64,000 nucleotides of DNA from Pseudomonas sp. 5P_3.1_Bac2 (GTDB lineage: Bacteria > Pseudomonadota > Gammaproteobacteria > Pseudomonadales > Pseudomonadaceae), in contig NZ_JANLNY010000006.1 of assembly GCF_025465995.1 (NCBI RefSeq), forward strand, positions 1,116,001 through 1,180,000, read 5' to 3'. Both the position numbers and the translations under genes were made by a program. Positions within the stretch are counted from its first letter, which is position 1. Each line of letters begins with the position of its first letter. The notes under the pieces are model-generated. The model did no database searches, had not been told where the DNA came from, and was given only the letters and a program-made list of their open reading frames with translations. Of the stretch, positions 8,551 through 17,549 are shown piece by piece.

Positions 8551-8793
8551 TTACCAGCCAAGACGAATACCCCATTTACCTTTCTTGATGCCCTCATCCA
8601 TAAAAGGGAAGACAGAGTGTTCATCGAAAAACTTACTCGATTTTGTGGGCCCGAGTTCGTCTATAAGCGCTTCCATTACCTTGTTGTATTCCCGCGCTCG
8701 CCGCTGACACTCTTTAGAGGCTATGTGGAAGTTGTAAATATAACTCCCTAAGAACCATAGAATTACCAGCCCGGTGAACAACTTGATATACAT
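8551..8793 (-). CDS. Small single-pass membrane protein
   Basis: 80 residues from the ATG at 8793, with GGAAGG about nine bases upstream; a start three codons earlier has the purines touching the ATG. One N-terminal transmembrane helix (LFTGLVILWFLGSYIYNF) is followed by a soluble basic/acidic tail. It lies inside the virion gene block. It could be a minor virion membrane-interacting protein or a late membrane protein. It is too far from the lysis genes to call a holin. Confidence 0.6.
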   Translation of the reverse strand: MYIKLFTGLVILWFLGSYIYNFHIASKECQRRAREYNKVMEALIDELGPTKSSKFFDEHSVFPFMDEGIKKGKWGIRLGW

Positions 8794-8850
8794 AACAGGC
8801 ATCCTTCCCGAACAGAGGGCGATTACATCGCGACAGTTCGACTATACCTG

Positions 8851-9099
8851 TCACATAAATGACCCTGCAATGAAGCCAACCCCCGCGCCAATGGCCGTAC
8901 CGACTGGTCCAAAGGCGGAGCCCACCATGGCGCCAGTGGTGGCCATGCCAACCTGACTCGATTGGGTGTTAGCCTTTGCTTGCTGATTCATCTGGTCCTC
9001 GGCCAGCTTGGCCTGTTGCTGCTGTTGTGACAGTTGGGAAAGGCCTTGCATGGCCTCACCCTGCATTTCTTGCTTCAGCCCAACTAATCCGTATGCCAT
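8851..9099 (-). CDS. Small virion-associated protein with Gly-rich hydrophobic C-terminus
   Basis: 82 residues. The N-terminal half is a Gln-rich amphipathic helix (LSQLSQQQQQAKLAEDQMNQ). The C-terminal half is a glycine-zipper-like hydrophobic stretch (VGSAFGPVGTAIGAGVGFIAG), the kind that can insert in membranes. Four bases separate it from the upstream gene, so it belongs to the same translation unit. The glycine zipper suggests a part in ejection through the envelope; that is inference. Confidence 0.65.
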   Translation of the reverse strand: MAYGLVGLKQEMQGEAMQGLSQLSQQQQQAKLAEDQMNQQAKANTQSSQVGMATTGAMVGSAFGPVGTAIGAGVGFIAGSFM

Positions 9100-9103
9100 A
9101 GCC

Positions 9104-9520
9104 TTACCCTCCCTGCTTCAGGCCACTGAGGCCCATCCCGCCGGCCATGATTTGCTCCTGCAGATCGCGTGCTGAGACGCGGGCGTTGTTACTCGCATCT
9201 ACCGTTGCAGATGCTCGACCCAACTGCAGTTTTCTGTCCTGCGCCGCCTGCTGGGCAGGTGACAGCATCAAACCCATGCCCTGTTGCTGCATCTGGAGAC
9301 CCTGGGTCGCGCTATCAAAGGATTTGTTGACCGACTCTGAGGCGGTTGCCGCCTGCTCACCGGCAAAAGACTCGCTGGTGGCGATGTTGGCCAGCTTGTC
9401 GACGTAGGGTTGAAAACGAGCTTTCCAATCGTCCCATTGGGAGCGACTGAGCTGTCCCAGCACGGTGGAAGCGCCCTGTTTACCGGCAAAAGCCGCATTC
9501 GGATCGACGTAGTAAGGCAT
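9104..9520 (-). CDS. Phage virion-module protein
   Basis: 138 residues, mostly helical, rich in Ala, Gln and Ser. It has an N-terminal YVDPNAAFAGKQG segment and a C-terminal Gly/Leu tail. The start ATG overlaps the stop of the upstream gene (shared base at 9520). It is part of a block of four small coupled genes (10673 to 8851) between the tail spike and the ejection proteins. I do not recognise the family; a minor virion component is most likely. Confidence 0.65.
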   Translation of the reverse strand: MPYYVDPNAAFAGKQGASTVLGQLSRSQWDDWKARFQPYVDKLANIATSESFAGEQAATASESVNKSFDSATQGLQMQQQGMGLMLSPAQQAAQDRKLQLGRASATVDASNNARVSARDLQEQIMAGGMGLSGLKQGG

Positions 9521-10212
9521 TAGGCATACCCCCCGAAATTAGCGGCGCCGTTGGCGCTGTCGTAGATATTTCCGCTCAGTCCTTTCGGATTGAGGACACT
9601 AGAGTTGGCCAAATTTGTCTTGGCCGGGGCCATGTTGTTAAGCCCGTAGGCTGCTCCGCCAGCAACAGCTCCCATAGCAGCACCTGCGAGTTGCAGGTTT
9701 GCAGACTTGCGATTGAAATTCGTAAACGCAGCAGACTGGGCGTCTTGAGCTGCTTGGTTGGCGACGGTGTTTAAGCCCGCCTGGGCCTGTGACGACTGAC
9801 CCTGGCCGATAGCGGCCACGCTATTGAGCCCGGCAATCTTCTGCCCTTTCTGCTCAAACTGCGCCCGGGCCATTGTGTCACCACCCGCGGTCCCGACACT
9901 GGCGGCCAAGTCGCCCTGGGCGCCAATAAAGCGTCCACTGTTAGGGTTCAGCCCATATTGCTGGGTCATGCCCTGGCTGACCTGTTTCATGCCTGAGGTG
10001 AGCGCTTGTTGAGTTCCCGCATTCGCCTTGCCGCGGACGTAGGCCATGCTCCCGGCCGAATCCATGTCATCTACGCGCTTCATATACGCGTTTTCAACCG
10101 GTGCCAGCCTTTCCTGGGCGTAGTTCCACTTTTCCGCGGCCACTTGAGCGGCATACTTCTGTTCAGGCGTGTCCTGTATCGAATTATCGGTTTTGCCCCC
10201 ACCGCCACTCAT
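9520..10212 (-). CDS. Phage virion-module protein, Ala/Gln-rich
   Basis: 230 residues beginning MSGGGGKTDNSIQDTPEQKYAA. A central helical region (WNYAQERLAPVENAYMKRV) is followed by long Ala/Gly/Gln-rich segments and a short hydrophobic stretch (LAGAAMGAVAGGAAYGL). The start overlaps the upstream stop by four bases. The composition matches small internal proteins of short-tailed phages. No catalytic motif is visible. Confidence 0.7.
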   Translation of the reverse strand: MSGGGGKTDNSIQDTPEQKYAAQVAAEKWNYAQERLAPVENAYMKRVDDMDSAGSMAYVRGKANAGTQQALTSGMKQVSQGMTQQYGLNPNSGRFIGAQGDLAASVGTAGGDTMARAQFEQKGQKIAGLNSVAAIGQGQSSQAQAGLNTVANQAAQDAQSAAFTNFNRKSANLQLAGAAMGAVAGGAAYGLNNMAPAKTNLANSSVLNPKGLSGNIYDSANGAANFGGYA

Positions 10213-10673
10213 TGCGCACCTCCCTTGATTAATTCCTGGTTGTAGTCGTAAAAGCTCTCGTCGTGGAAAAACCGCCGTATGCCGGCGGAAACCTCAGCCA
10301 TCCATGCGCTCCCGCCGATGAGGTAGGCGCATTGCACCACCAGACCGGTGAGTTGATCCCGCAAGACAAAGGCCAGGCTACGACCGTGGTGGTCACCCTC
10401 TCGCTCAAGGGTGACGCTGTCGCGCCAATCTTGAAGGGCTGCGGCCATGAGCGGGCGAACGAAATGTTCAAAGTGGCGGTAGAACGGGTTGATGGGCAAC
10501 TCGATCAGCGCGAGCCAGAACGCCTGGTAAACGTCGTTGGGGGTGAGCGGCTTATCACCGTCCACGATGTCATCCAGGGTCTGCGAGATAGAGAACAGCG
10601 TCTCGCAGAATAAGATTGCATCAGGGTTGCCCTTGAGTACCCGGGCGAGCAATTGCTCTTGTGTTTCGCTCAT
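10209..10673 (-). CDS. Phage protein of unknown function between tail spike and internal proteins
   Basis: 154 residues, globular in appearance, rich in hydrophobic and aromatic residues (YQAFWLALIELPINPFYRHFEHF). A second-half helix pair (LAFVLRDQLTGLVVQCAYLIGG) follows. It begins ten bases after the spike gene and overlaps the next gene by four bases, so it is part of the late operon. I cannot assign a fold or role. Confidence 0.7.
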   Translation of the reverse strand: MSETQEQLLARVLKGNPDAILFCETLFSISQTLDDIVDGDKPLTPNDVYQAFWLALIELPINPFYRHFEHFVRPLMAAALQDWRDSVTLEREGDHHGRSLAFVLRDQLTGLVVQCAYLIGGSAWMAEVSAGIRRFFHDESFYDYNQELIKGGAQ

Positions 10674-10683
10674 GGATAAGTCC

Positions 10684-12507
10684 TCACGCGAAAATTCGTG
10701 TCAAATCCGCCTGACGCAGTTTGATCGTTGCATCCTGGCCGGTACCGGATTTGAAAATGATGGATAGCCGAAGCTTAAGGCTGGTGGGCACCTCCGCCAG
10801 GGTCAGCGTCTGCGTGACGAGCGTGCCGGCAATGGTCCCTATTGGCATTGCGTGATTCAGCTCCTGGTTCTGCCCGATCTGGGCAATGGTGGTGCCGCTC
10901 GCTCCCACAGCCACGATTTGTAGGGCCACCTGCAGCACACTGGCATTCACGCTGATGAACTCCCATCCCGCAACAGCTCGCAAACGATGGCCCACGGCGA
11001 CCTTTGACACATCCACCGACTGCTCCAGGGTCAAGGTTGGCGTGTTACCGCTCGGCATGCCCGTGATGCGCAGCACCTGTTTGAACCCCGCATCTGCGGT
11101 CTCCTTGGAAGCTGCCACTGTCAAGCCGTTGAGGTTGGAGCCCAGCAGGGTGCAAGACGTGGCCACTTGTCCCGAGGCATTGCTGCCGGCGCCCAGCGTG
11201 CCATTGGTACCGGTGAGCAGCGAGTTGGGAATCAAGCTGCCGCCGGGTACCAGCGCCGCGTCGTAAGCAACATTCGCGGTTGGGAGAACTGCCGGAAAGG
11301 TGAACAGGCGTTTCAAAGCCTCAGCGACCTTTCGGCCGATGATTCGCGCGCCTGCCGCAGTTGGGTGGAGACCGTCACCTGTCAGTCCGCCCAAAGGCCA
11401 AAAATTCGAACCGGACGCTGGGTCAACCATTTCGTCCCAGGGGTTCACCACCACCACGCCCAAGCTGGGTGCAACGTTCAAATACCAGTTGTGGACAGCG
11501 AAGTGGTTCGCGGTCTGCTGCGCAGGGAGCCCAACGTTAACGCCCATCACTGGCGTCTCAGCAATGGCAATGACTATCTTGCCCCGCTTGATCAATGCCG
11601 AATACATGTACTCAAGATTTCGAATCGTCTGTTCCAGCGTCATGCCTTTGATTCGGTCGTTTCCGGTACCAAAATGCACCATCACGTCAAAGGCATTGCT
11701 GTTGGCGATTACATCGGCTTGCAGACGGGCTAGCATTTGCGACGTGGTGTTGCCATCGATCCCTTTGTTCAGAGCCAGGGGAAACGCGGCAAGGCCGCCC
11801 GTTTCTGAAACAGCCCAATCAGCAAAGCCTACGTTGCCCTTGGTGCACTGAAACGCGCGGCTGTCACCCAGCACCAGTACATCGGTGAGCAAGGGCTTGT
11901 AGAGGCGGGCCAGCACCTTCTGCACGGCACCGTCCGCCAAAAGACCCTGCTCCGCTGTTGCCGCACCGACATCGCCGGGGGTAACGGTAAGTTTACCGCT
12001 CTCATCCGGAACAACGTCATTGAGCTGCTTGACCGTTCCGTCACCGCCACCACCGCCACCACCGCCCTCACCAGAGCCTGCGATAACTGCAAGTCTGGCC
12101 GGGCATGCGGCCATGATGACCGTGCCATATCGGTCAGTAAGTGGGTAGTTACCGTCTTTATTCGGCCCACCGGCAGCAGAACCCGCGGCCCAATCGGCGA
12201 ATTGCGCCAGGCTGATCTGCCGGTCTTTCAGAAACTCCTCGATCTTCTCCAGGAGATCACGAACGTTCTGCGCTGTGGCCAGCCGGAGCAGGACGTATGG
12301 CGCGCCATTGACGGCCGCCGCCGCAGGCGCATCGAGCGTCAAGCGGTTGTCTGCCTCAACCGTCACCACCTCGAAGCATTGGCCGCTGGTCAATACCAGA
12401 ACGTCGCCACGCACGGCATTGGACAACCATAAGGTGCCAGTCCCGGTTGCCATTGTTGCGCCCGCGGCGATGCTGACCGTGCCCGCGCGGTAAATGTGGT
12501 TAGACAT
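10684..12507 (-). CDS. Tail spike/fibre with SGNH-hydrolase (esterase) domain
   Basis: 607 residues. The N-terminal about 110 residues look like a virion attachment domain. A poly-Gly linker (about 146-156) leads to a central SGNH hydrolase: block I GDSR with the serine at about 216, block III GTGND at about 280, and block V D378-x-x-H381 (DGLHPT). The C-terminal 200 residues are beta-rich, as in a receptor-binding or carbohydrate-binding domain. SGNH domains on phage spikes usually deacetylate surface polysaccharide. So this is likely the host-recognition and capsule- or O-antigen-modifying protein. The substrate cannot be read from sequence. Confidence 0.8.
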   Translation of the reverse strand: MSNHIYRAGTVSIAAGATMATGTGTLWLSNAVRGDVLVLTSGQCFEVVTVEADNRLTLDAPAAAAVNGAPYVLLRLATAQNVRDLLEKIEEFLKDRQISLAQFADWAAGSAAGGPNKDGNYPLTDRYGTVIMAACPARLAVIAGSGEGGGGGGGGDGTVKQLNDVVPDESGKLTVTPGDVGAATAEQGLLADGAVQKVLARLYKPLLTDVLVLGDSRAFQCTKGNVGFADWAVSETGGLAAFPLALNKGIDGNTTSQMLARLQADVIANSNAFDVMVHFGTGNDRIKGMTLEQTIRNLEYMYSALIKRGKIVIAIAETPVMGVNVGLPAQQTANHFAVHNWYLNVAPSLGVVVVNPWDEMVDPASGSNFWPLGGLTGDGLHPTAAGARIIGRKVAEALKRLFTFPAVLPTANVAYDAALVPGGSLIPNSLLTGTNGTLGAGSNASGQVATSCTLLGSNLNGLTVAASKETADAGFKQVLRITGMPSGNTPTLTLEQSVDVSKVAVGHRLRAVAGWEFISVNASVLQVALQIVAVGASGTTIAQIGQNQELNHAMPIGTIAGTLVTQTLTLAEVPTSLKLRLSIIFKSGTGQDATIKLRQADLTRIFA

Positions 12508-12525
12508 ACTGTGTCCTGAGAAGTG

Positions 12526-13359
12526 TTAAGCGGGGCCGGAACCGGCGGGTAGGATGATGCCTTGATCAACAGGCCTTCTGGTTTCAATGAACAGAAACGG
12601 CATGTGAATTAATGTTCCTGAACGACCTGTCAGGATGATTCGCTGGATGGACTCGCCGATCAGACCCGGTACGTAAAGTCGGCTTCCTGCAACCTCTCCG
12701 TTGTAACGCTTGAAGTAGCCAGTGCCAATGGAGCTAACGAGCATCCACTCATTACGCGCGCCATAGGTGTCCGATCCAAGCCAGAACTCCACATACTGAT
12801 CACGCAACACCTGATCGCGATTGCTGTATCTCCAAACACCGCTCGAGCGCTTGTAACTGACCGCGTTGTTGCCAGAGTCAAAGACAACCACCGAGCCCGG
12901 CGCCCAAACGCGAATACCATGGGTTTCACCGCTTATGTATCCACCGGAAGCAATGACCATGAACTCGCACATATAGTCCCGCAAAAGCGCATAACGCTGC
13001 GCATTGTTCTGCGCCCTACCCGGTAAGTTGATGACCGAGAACGCAACCACAACCCCCGTCCATGCTCCCGGAGCGCCCTTGGGTGCGATATATCCAATAA
13101 CGGTGGCCACTTGCGAGGCGATGTTGCGCGGTCTGGCGAACACCAGTGGCGGTGTCACACTGGTTGAGACGCCATAAAAGGTGTACTCAAAAAAGATGGC
13201 TTCAGAGCCTATGGCACCATAATCCTCATACAGCTGCACATTGGTCCATCCGCCGTTATCAATGTGTCCCGCATCTTCACCGGTCGCAATGAAAATTGGG
13301 TTATTTTCATCGACAGCGAGGTTGCCCCAATCGTTAGTGACCCTGAAGCCGATACTCAC
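12526..13359 (-). CDS. Phage tail-tip or fibre-associated protein
   Basis: 277 residues from a GTG at 13359 whose last bases overlap the TGA of the upstream gene (GTGA). The longer frame to 13407 would overlap it by 52 bases and is less likely. The protein is beta-rich (ATGEDAGHIDNGGW, IFFEYTFYGVST, WVYSN-like repeats of aromatic/Gly) without signal peptide or enzyme motif. It lies between the J-like central fibre and the SGNH spike, so a structural role at the tail tip is inferred. Confidence 0.7.
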   Translation of the reverse strand: MSIGFRVTNDWGNLAVDENNPIFIATGEDAGHIDNGGWTNVQLYEDYGAIGSEAIFFEYTFYGVSTSVTPPLVFARPRNIASQVATVIGYIAPKGAPGAWTGVVVAFSVINLPGRAQNNAQRYALLRDYMCEFMVIASGGYISGETHGIRVWAPGSVVVFDSGNNAVSYKRSSGVWRYSNRDQVLRDQYVEFWLGSDTYGARNEWMLVSSIGTGYFKRYNGEVAGSRLYVPGLIGESIQRIILTGRSGTLIHMPFLFIETRRPVDQGIILPAGSGPA

Positions 13360-13631
13360 GAGGAAATACCTAGGATCAGGAAGCACGACACGGGCGCCGA
13401 GGACCACGTCAACGTGTTGCCGTTGATCACCACAAGAGGAACCGGTGACAGCCCTACGTTCTCCGCAGGCATCAGGCTTATATCCAGCTTGAGGCCTTCA
13501 TAAGCGCTCAGGTCAAGACTTCCACTCGTATTGCTTTGCGTTCGCACTGATTCCATTTTCCTTATGGTTCGAACCGTGCTGTCGAACGTGACTTGTTGAT
13601 TCGCATCTCGGCAGCGAATAATCGATGTCAT
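13356..13631 (-). CDS. Small protein between central fibre and fibre-associated gene
   Basis: 91 residues, with start overlapping the stop of the upstream fibre gene by four bases and stop overlapping the next start (GTGA). It begins MTSIIRCRDANQQVTFDST and has alternating hydrophobic residues suggesting beta structure (LVVINGNTLTWSSAPVS). Small proteins in this position often decorate or chaperone the fibre. I do not recognise it further. Confidence 0.65.
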   Translation of the reverse strand: MTSIIRCRDANQQVTFDSTVRTIRKMESVRTQSNTSGSLDLSAYEGLKLDISLMPAENVGLSPVPLVVINGNTLTWSSAPVSCFLILGISS

Positions 13632-15391
13632 CCCATCATCTCTCCGATTTCAATGCGCAGATCGCCGGCGGCGTCATACCAGTGTTGGTACTGATCCGTC
13701 ATGACCATACGCGTACCTCCCACCAGGCCATTCATGAAAATCCCGGCCTGGGGGTCGATGACGAAACGCGGCAGTCCGCCCGCGCCAATTTGGGAACTGA
13801 CCAGTTGCCCGTATACCTGGCCGAAGCCAATGGTGATGTTCGCCACGTCAATGGCTTCGGCACGCAACAGTCCGCCCAAAGTGGTGATGGGGGTAAAACC
13901 ATCATTCGCCGTCAACTTACCAATGCTGATTGGCCCGATCTGCGCCTGCTGAATAGACGCCTCTTTGACAAGCAGCGTGTTGATATAGACCTTCTCACCA
14001 TCAATGGTGAATGGGTTGACATAGTTCGGCCCGTGAGCGCCCGGCGTGGCGACCCAGAAACGATTGGCGAGGATGGCGAAGTCGGCCACCGTGCCGTTGT
14101 TGTAGGCCCCAAAGCCACTGATCAGTCCATTTACATCCAGCCTGAGCGTATATTGCGCTGACAGCCCCTCAAGCGCCGATGAATGCGTGCTAAGGGTCTG
14201 CTCAATGGCTGCTGACTGGTCGTTCAAATTGCTTTGCAACGTCGTGATCGCGCGGGCGGTCGCTTCGAACTCGTTGACAATGGCTTGCTGATCGCTCACG
14301 TATATCGCGTCGGTGTTATCCATCCTCGCGACCAGGCTTTGCATATTGCGAACCTGGGTTTCCAAGGCGCTGGCAAAGGTCTCGCTGTACCCGGTCAGTA
14401 CCGCCTCTGCCGTTTCAAGGCGAGACGACATGCCGTTCAGTGCTTGAGTTGCGGCGTCCTGCAACGTGATACGCGCCGAACGCTCGCCGACGATATCGGC
14501 CTGAGCCTGGCCGACACTGACCGCCATCAGGTCGATTTGATGGGCGATTGCCTGCTGATCAGAACTGATCACCTCCTGCAACTGCGTGATAGACGCTTTC
14601 ACGTCTTCGCCGGTCTGCACCCGGATATCGGTGATTTGCCGGCGAATCTGGACGTTGTCGTCGTCGCGCAGGAACCGCTCAGCGGATGTCAGAAGCCTCG
14701 CTGACTGCGCGGCCGCATCCAGCATTGCTATCGTCTGATTCAGCCCTTCCAGGTCAATGGCTTTCGCCAGTGCCTTCGCAAGTTCGCTCTGACTGGTCTG
14801 GTTCGTGATCAGTTTGAGCAGATACTCGATATCGAGCTGTGCCTCAATGGCGGTACCCGCAGGGCTATTAGGAGGCCCCTCGATACCGGAGGTGGAAACC
14901 CAGGTGATCCAGTAGAAATACACTTTCCCTTTCTTGGGGTCGTTTGGGTCAACCGCATCGCCTCGAATTGGGTCGCTGTACATCATGCCAGTGGCGCGAC
15001 TGATCTGCGTCGCCTGAGCGAAGTTATCGGTTTCACTGCGGTAAATATTGGTCAGCGCGTGGTTTCGATAGAGCTTGTAGGGGTTATCCCAAGTCAGCGT
15101 GTTCATGCCGAATACACCAACACCTTGGAACCCCAAAGGGGCAGGCGGTATTGCCCGGTCTGGCACGCCGGGGCTTGGAACCAGTCCACCGTTACCACCT
15201 GGCTTCCAGCCTGGCCGGAGCGTAAACGCACCGCTTTCCAGTAAATCCCGGTAAGTCAGCTTCTTGTCGAGGCCATTCCCGCGATTGCCCTCGCCCGTCT
15301 CAATGATCTCTGTCAGAGCACTGAAAAACGGGCGCAACTCCGCCGAAACCTTGCTGCTGGGTGCAGGAAGGCTTGAGCGCTTTGTCGTCAT
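13628..15391 (-). CDS. Tail fibre / central tip protein (J-like C-terminal part)
   Basis: 587 residues. After a Pro/Gly-rich N-terminus comes a fibronectin-like region (TLTWDNPYKLYRN, then KVYFYWITWVSTSGIEGPPNS). A long helical coiled-coil stretch follows (about 190-420, with ITQLQEVISSDQQAIAHQID). The C-terminal domain (GFGAYNNGTVADFAILANRF, ASIQQAQIGPISIGKLTA) resembles the DUF1983-type end of lambda J-like fibres. It overlaps both neighbours by one to four bases. Its role in adsorption is inferred from the family and place. Confidence 0.75.
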   Translation of the reverse strand: MTTKRSSLPAPSSKVSAELRPFFSALTEIIETGEGNRGNGLDKKLTYRDLLESGAFTLRPGWKPGGNGGLVPSPGVPDRAIPPAPLGFQGVGVFGMNTLTWDNPYKLYRNHALTNIYRSETDNFAQATQISRATGMMYSDPIRGDAVDPNDPKKGKVYFYWITWVSTSGIEGPPNSPAGTAIEAQLDIEYLLKLITNQTSQSELAKALAKAIDLEGLNQTIAMLDAAAQSARLLTSAERFLRDDDNVQIRRQITDIRVQTGEDVKASITQLQEVISSDQQAIAHQIDLMAVSVGQAQADIVGERSARITLQDAATQALNGMSSRLETAEAVLTGYSETFASALETQVRNMQSLVARMDNTDAIYVSDQQAIVNEFEATARAITTLQSNLNDQSAAIEQTLSTHSSALEGLSAQYTLRLDVNGLISGFGAYNNGTVADFAILANRFWVATPGAHGPNYVNPFTIDGEKVYINTLLVKEASIQQAQIGPISIGKLTANDGFTPITTLGGLLRAEAIDVANITIGFGQVYGQLVSSQIGAGGLPRFVIDPQAGIFMNGLVGGTRMVMTDQYQHWYDAAGDLRIEIGEMMG

Positions 15392-17007
15392 TAGGTCAAC
15401 TCAGAGGGTGTGTTCGCAATTTGGATAGAGAAAACTTCGCTCGAGCCTGACGCTTCCACCTGCCACTCGCGCGCTCCCGCGTAGCCTGGCGGCAGTCTGA
15501 ACATCTGGTTACTGCCAACTTCCGCGTCGAGCGCGGTGGCGCCATCGGCAATAACCCGCAACCGGACCGGAAACGCTGCCGCCACCACTTTCCCGCAGCT
15601 GAAATTTGCTGATCCTGGTGGAAACTCAAATACCTTCGAGCGCCAACGGTAAGTCATCGCTGCCCCGCCTCGCCACTTAGCTATGGTGCTGCCCTGGATC
15701 AGATACAGCGTGGAAGCCGCAATGTCGTAGTAGGAGTTGGCCGCCTGTGCGTCAATGAACTCTATGCCCTCCCCCGGGGCCAGGGCAAAACACCCGCCGT
15801 CGTAAAACGCCAGGTAGCGTCCTTCATACCGGCAAGCGTGGATAGACGCAGGATTGAGCGCCTGCCACTGCTCCGGGGTCAGCACCCCGTCAGTAATCAA
15901 CTGTGGTTCGCCGCCAGATATCGCCACCAGCCCTTCGGTCGAGGCATAAACGACGTACTCCCCCATGTCGACTACAGAGCCCCTGGAGGCGCACACACGA
16001 TCCGCGTCAGGGTCAGCGGCCGTCATGGCCGACGGCGTAGTGCCGGTGACCAATCTCGGCCGCCCAGTGGTAGCAACTACCAGGCCGGCTGTGGTGACAC
16101 CGATCCCTACAATTTTGTCAGGGAAAGAAATTTGGTAATCAATTGGCCAGGCGTGAGGGTAATAGGGCTCGCAGAAGCACAGCGTATTATCGAAGAAACC
16201 GGCAAAAATGCCGTTTGGCATCTCGACCAGACCGACCATGGCGGGGTCAGGCATATCCCAAGTGAGCGATGGGCAGGCGATGCCCAGTTCGTCACTGTTC
16301 ACCGCGTCCACCCAGCTCCCCTGAGCCACTGGAAAGTCCGCCAGATACAAGAACTCCCCCCCGCTTTCCGAACGGTAAAGCCGTTTGGATACAATGTTGT
16401 ACGGGCCATTCGGCGCCGGCGGTAGTTGAACGTTCACCTTTCCGGGTAATTGGTCTTCGGTACCATCCCAGCGATTTATAATGTTGGACGCCGAGCTGGG
16501 CGGCCCTTCCTCGCCGTAGGCAGAGACATAAGTCACCACATACGTTGCGCCCACAGTTGTGGCGGGAGGGGCTTCGCTGCCGGCTGGCTCCTTTACCAAG
16601 GGCGCACTGGCCGGCGCCGGTATCCCCAATCGATAAAAACCTGATGGATAAGGCCCTGCCCCCTGGGTGGCAACTCCGATGGGCGCCATTTTGGGGAACG
16701 AGTCACCGGTCCAGTAAACTCGCGACCAAGCGTCCTTAGCCAGCGGGCTTTTCGCTGCATCGACCTGTTGACCATCGCCCCATGCAAACCAGAACCCGGC
16801 GCCGTTGTTACCGAATGGGTAACGGTAAATCGACGACGGATTGATCACGCCGCCAATGCCAAGCACAGGCAGGGGCGCGTTTTCTGCCCGTAGCGAACCC
16901 TTGCGCAGATTTACGTTGCGGGCCGCCTGGGCGTTGCTCGGCTGCAAAAGACGCGGAGTCAGTGCTGGCAACTCGCCCTTGAAAGACGTGATCGCAATCG
17001 ATGTCAT
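15391..17007 (-). CDS. Phage virion protein, beta-propeller-like, tail/neck component
   Basis: 538 residues, starting MTSIAITSFKGELPALTPRL with the recurrent RNVNLRKGSLRAE segment. The rest is a succession of beta-rich blocks with Trp/Tyr-Gly motifs (GFWFAWGDGQQVDAA, GIFAGFFDNTLCFCEPYYP), consistent with a propeller or multi-blade structure. It lies between the adaptor pair and the central fibre, at the place of tail knob or nozzle proteins in short-tailed phages. Its first codon overlaps the stop of the upstream gene. The exact subunit is not certain. Confidence 0.7.
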   Translation of the reverse strand: MTSIAITSFKGELPALTPRLLQPSNAQAARNVNLRKGSLRAENAPLPVLGIGGVINPSSIYRYPFGNNGAGFWFAWGDGQQVDAAKSPLAKDAWSRVYWTGDSFPKMAPIGVATQGAGPYPSGFYRLGIPAPASAPLVKEPAGSEAPPATTVGATYVVTYVSAYGEEGPPSSASNIINRWDGTEDQLPGKVNVQLPPAPNGPYNIVSKRLYRSESGGEFLYLADFPVAQGSWVDAVNSDELGIACPSLTWDMPDPAMVGLVEMPNGIFAGFFDNTLCFCEPYYPHAWPIDYQISFPDKIVGIGVTTAGLVVATTGRPRLVTGTTPSAMTAADPDADRVCASRGSVVDMGEYVVYASTEGLVAISGGEPQLITDGVLTPEQWQALNPASIHACRYEGRYLAFYDGGCFALAPGEGIEFIDAQAANSYYDIAASTLYLIQGSTIAKWRGGAAMTYRWRSKVFEFPPGSANFSCGKVVAAAFPVRLRVIADGATALDAEVGSNQMFRLPPGYAGAREWQVEASGSSEVFSIQIANTPSELT

Positions 17008-17549
17008 GGAAACCTCGGTGTTTTCATCCTTGTGCTGCCGTACTGATGGCCGGCAAGCGCCTCAGATCGGGCATTGGTGCAGAGGGCATAGAACGCGGCC
17101 TGATCCATCAGGGCGCGCGACATGTCGGACCACGGCTTTTCGGGCATCTTGCGCAGCCAGCACTGGGCGCCGAGCGTCAGCGCTTCGCAGTAACGGTCTA
17201 ACAGCCAATCCGGCGGCATCGCTACGGTGGAGCCAAATTCGGGCCGCACCACCACATCAGCGGTCAGCCCCGAAGGGCCACCGCTGACAATGACTGTGTC
17301 AGGCGACGGCTGAAAAACTTGGCAATGTGCAGGCCGACCATCCTGATACAGCGCCTGGATTCGGATAGGCTCCAAGCCTGGCCCGGCGGTGATCTGCTGC
17401 ACACCATCGGCCAGTTGGATTCTGACCTTCCAGGCCGGCACCTCGGTGCACAGCTCGCGAAGCGCCCATGCCACACCGTCACGTATTGAGGCGATAACCG
17501 CACCGGGTACGTTCGGCAGAATCTGATCAACCAACTGGCTCATGTTCAT
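17004..17549 (-). CDS. Phage neck/tail completion protein
   Basis: 181 residues, overlapping the upstream adaptor gene and the downstream gene by four bases each. Features: a hydrophobic N-terminal helix with LVDQILPNVPGAVIASIRDG, an amphipathic beta section (VRIQLADGVQQITAGPGL), and a helical C-terminus (LLDRYCEALTLGAQCWLRKM). Position directly after the adaptor in a coupled operon points to a connector or tail-completion role. I do not recognise the family precisely. Confidence 0.65.
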   Translation of the reverse strand: MNMSQLVDQILPNVPGAVIASIRDGVAWALRELCTEVPAWKVRIQLADGVQQITAGPGLEPIRIQALYQDGRPAHCQVFQPSPDTVIVSGGPSGLTADVVVRPEFGSTVAMPPDWLLDRYCEALTLGAQCWLRKMPEKPWSDMSRALMDQAAFYALCTNARSEALAGHQYGSTRMKTPRFP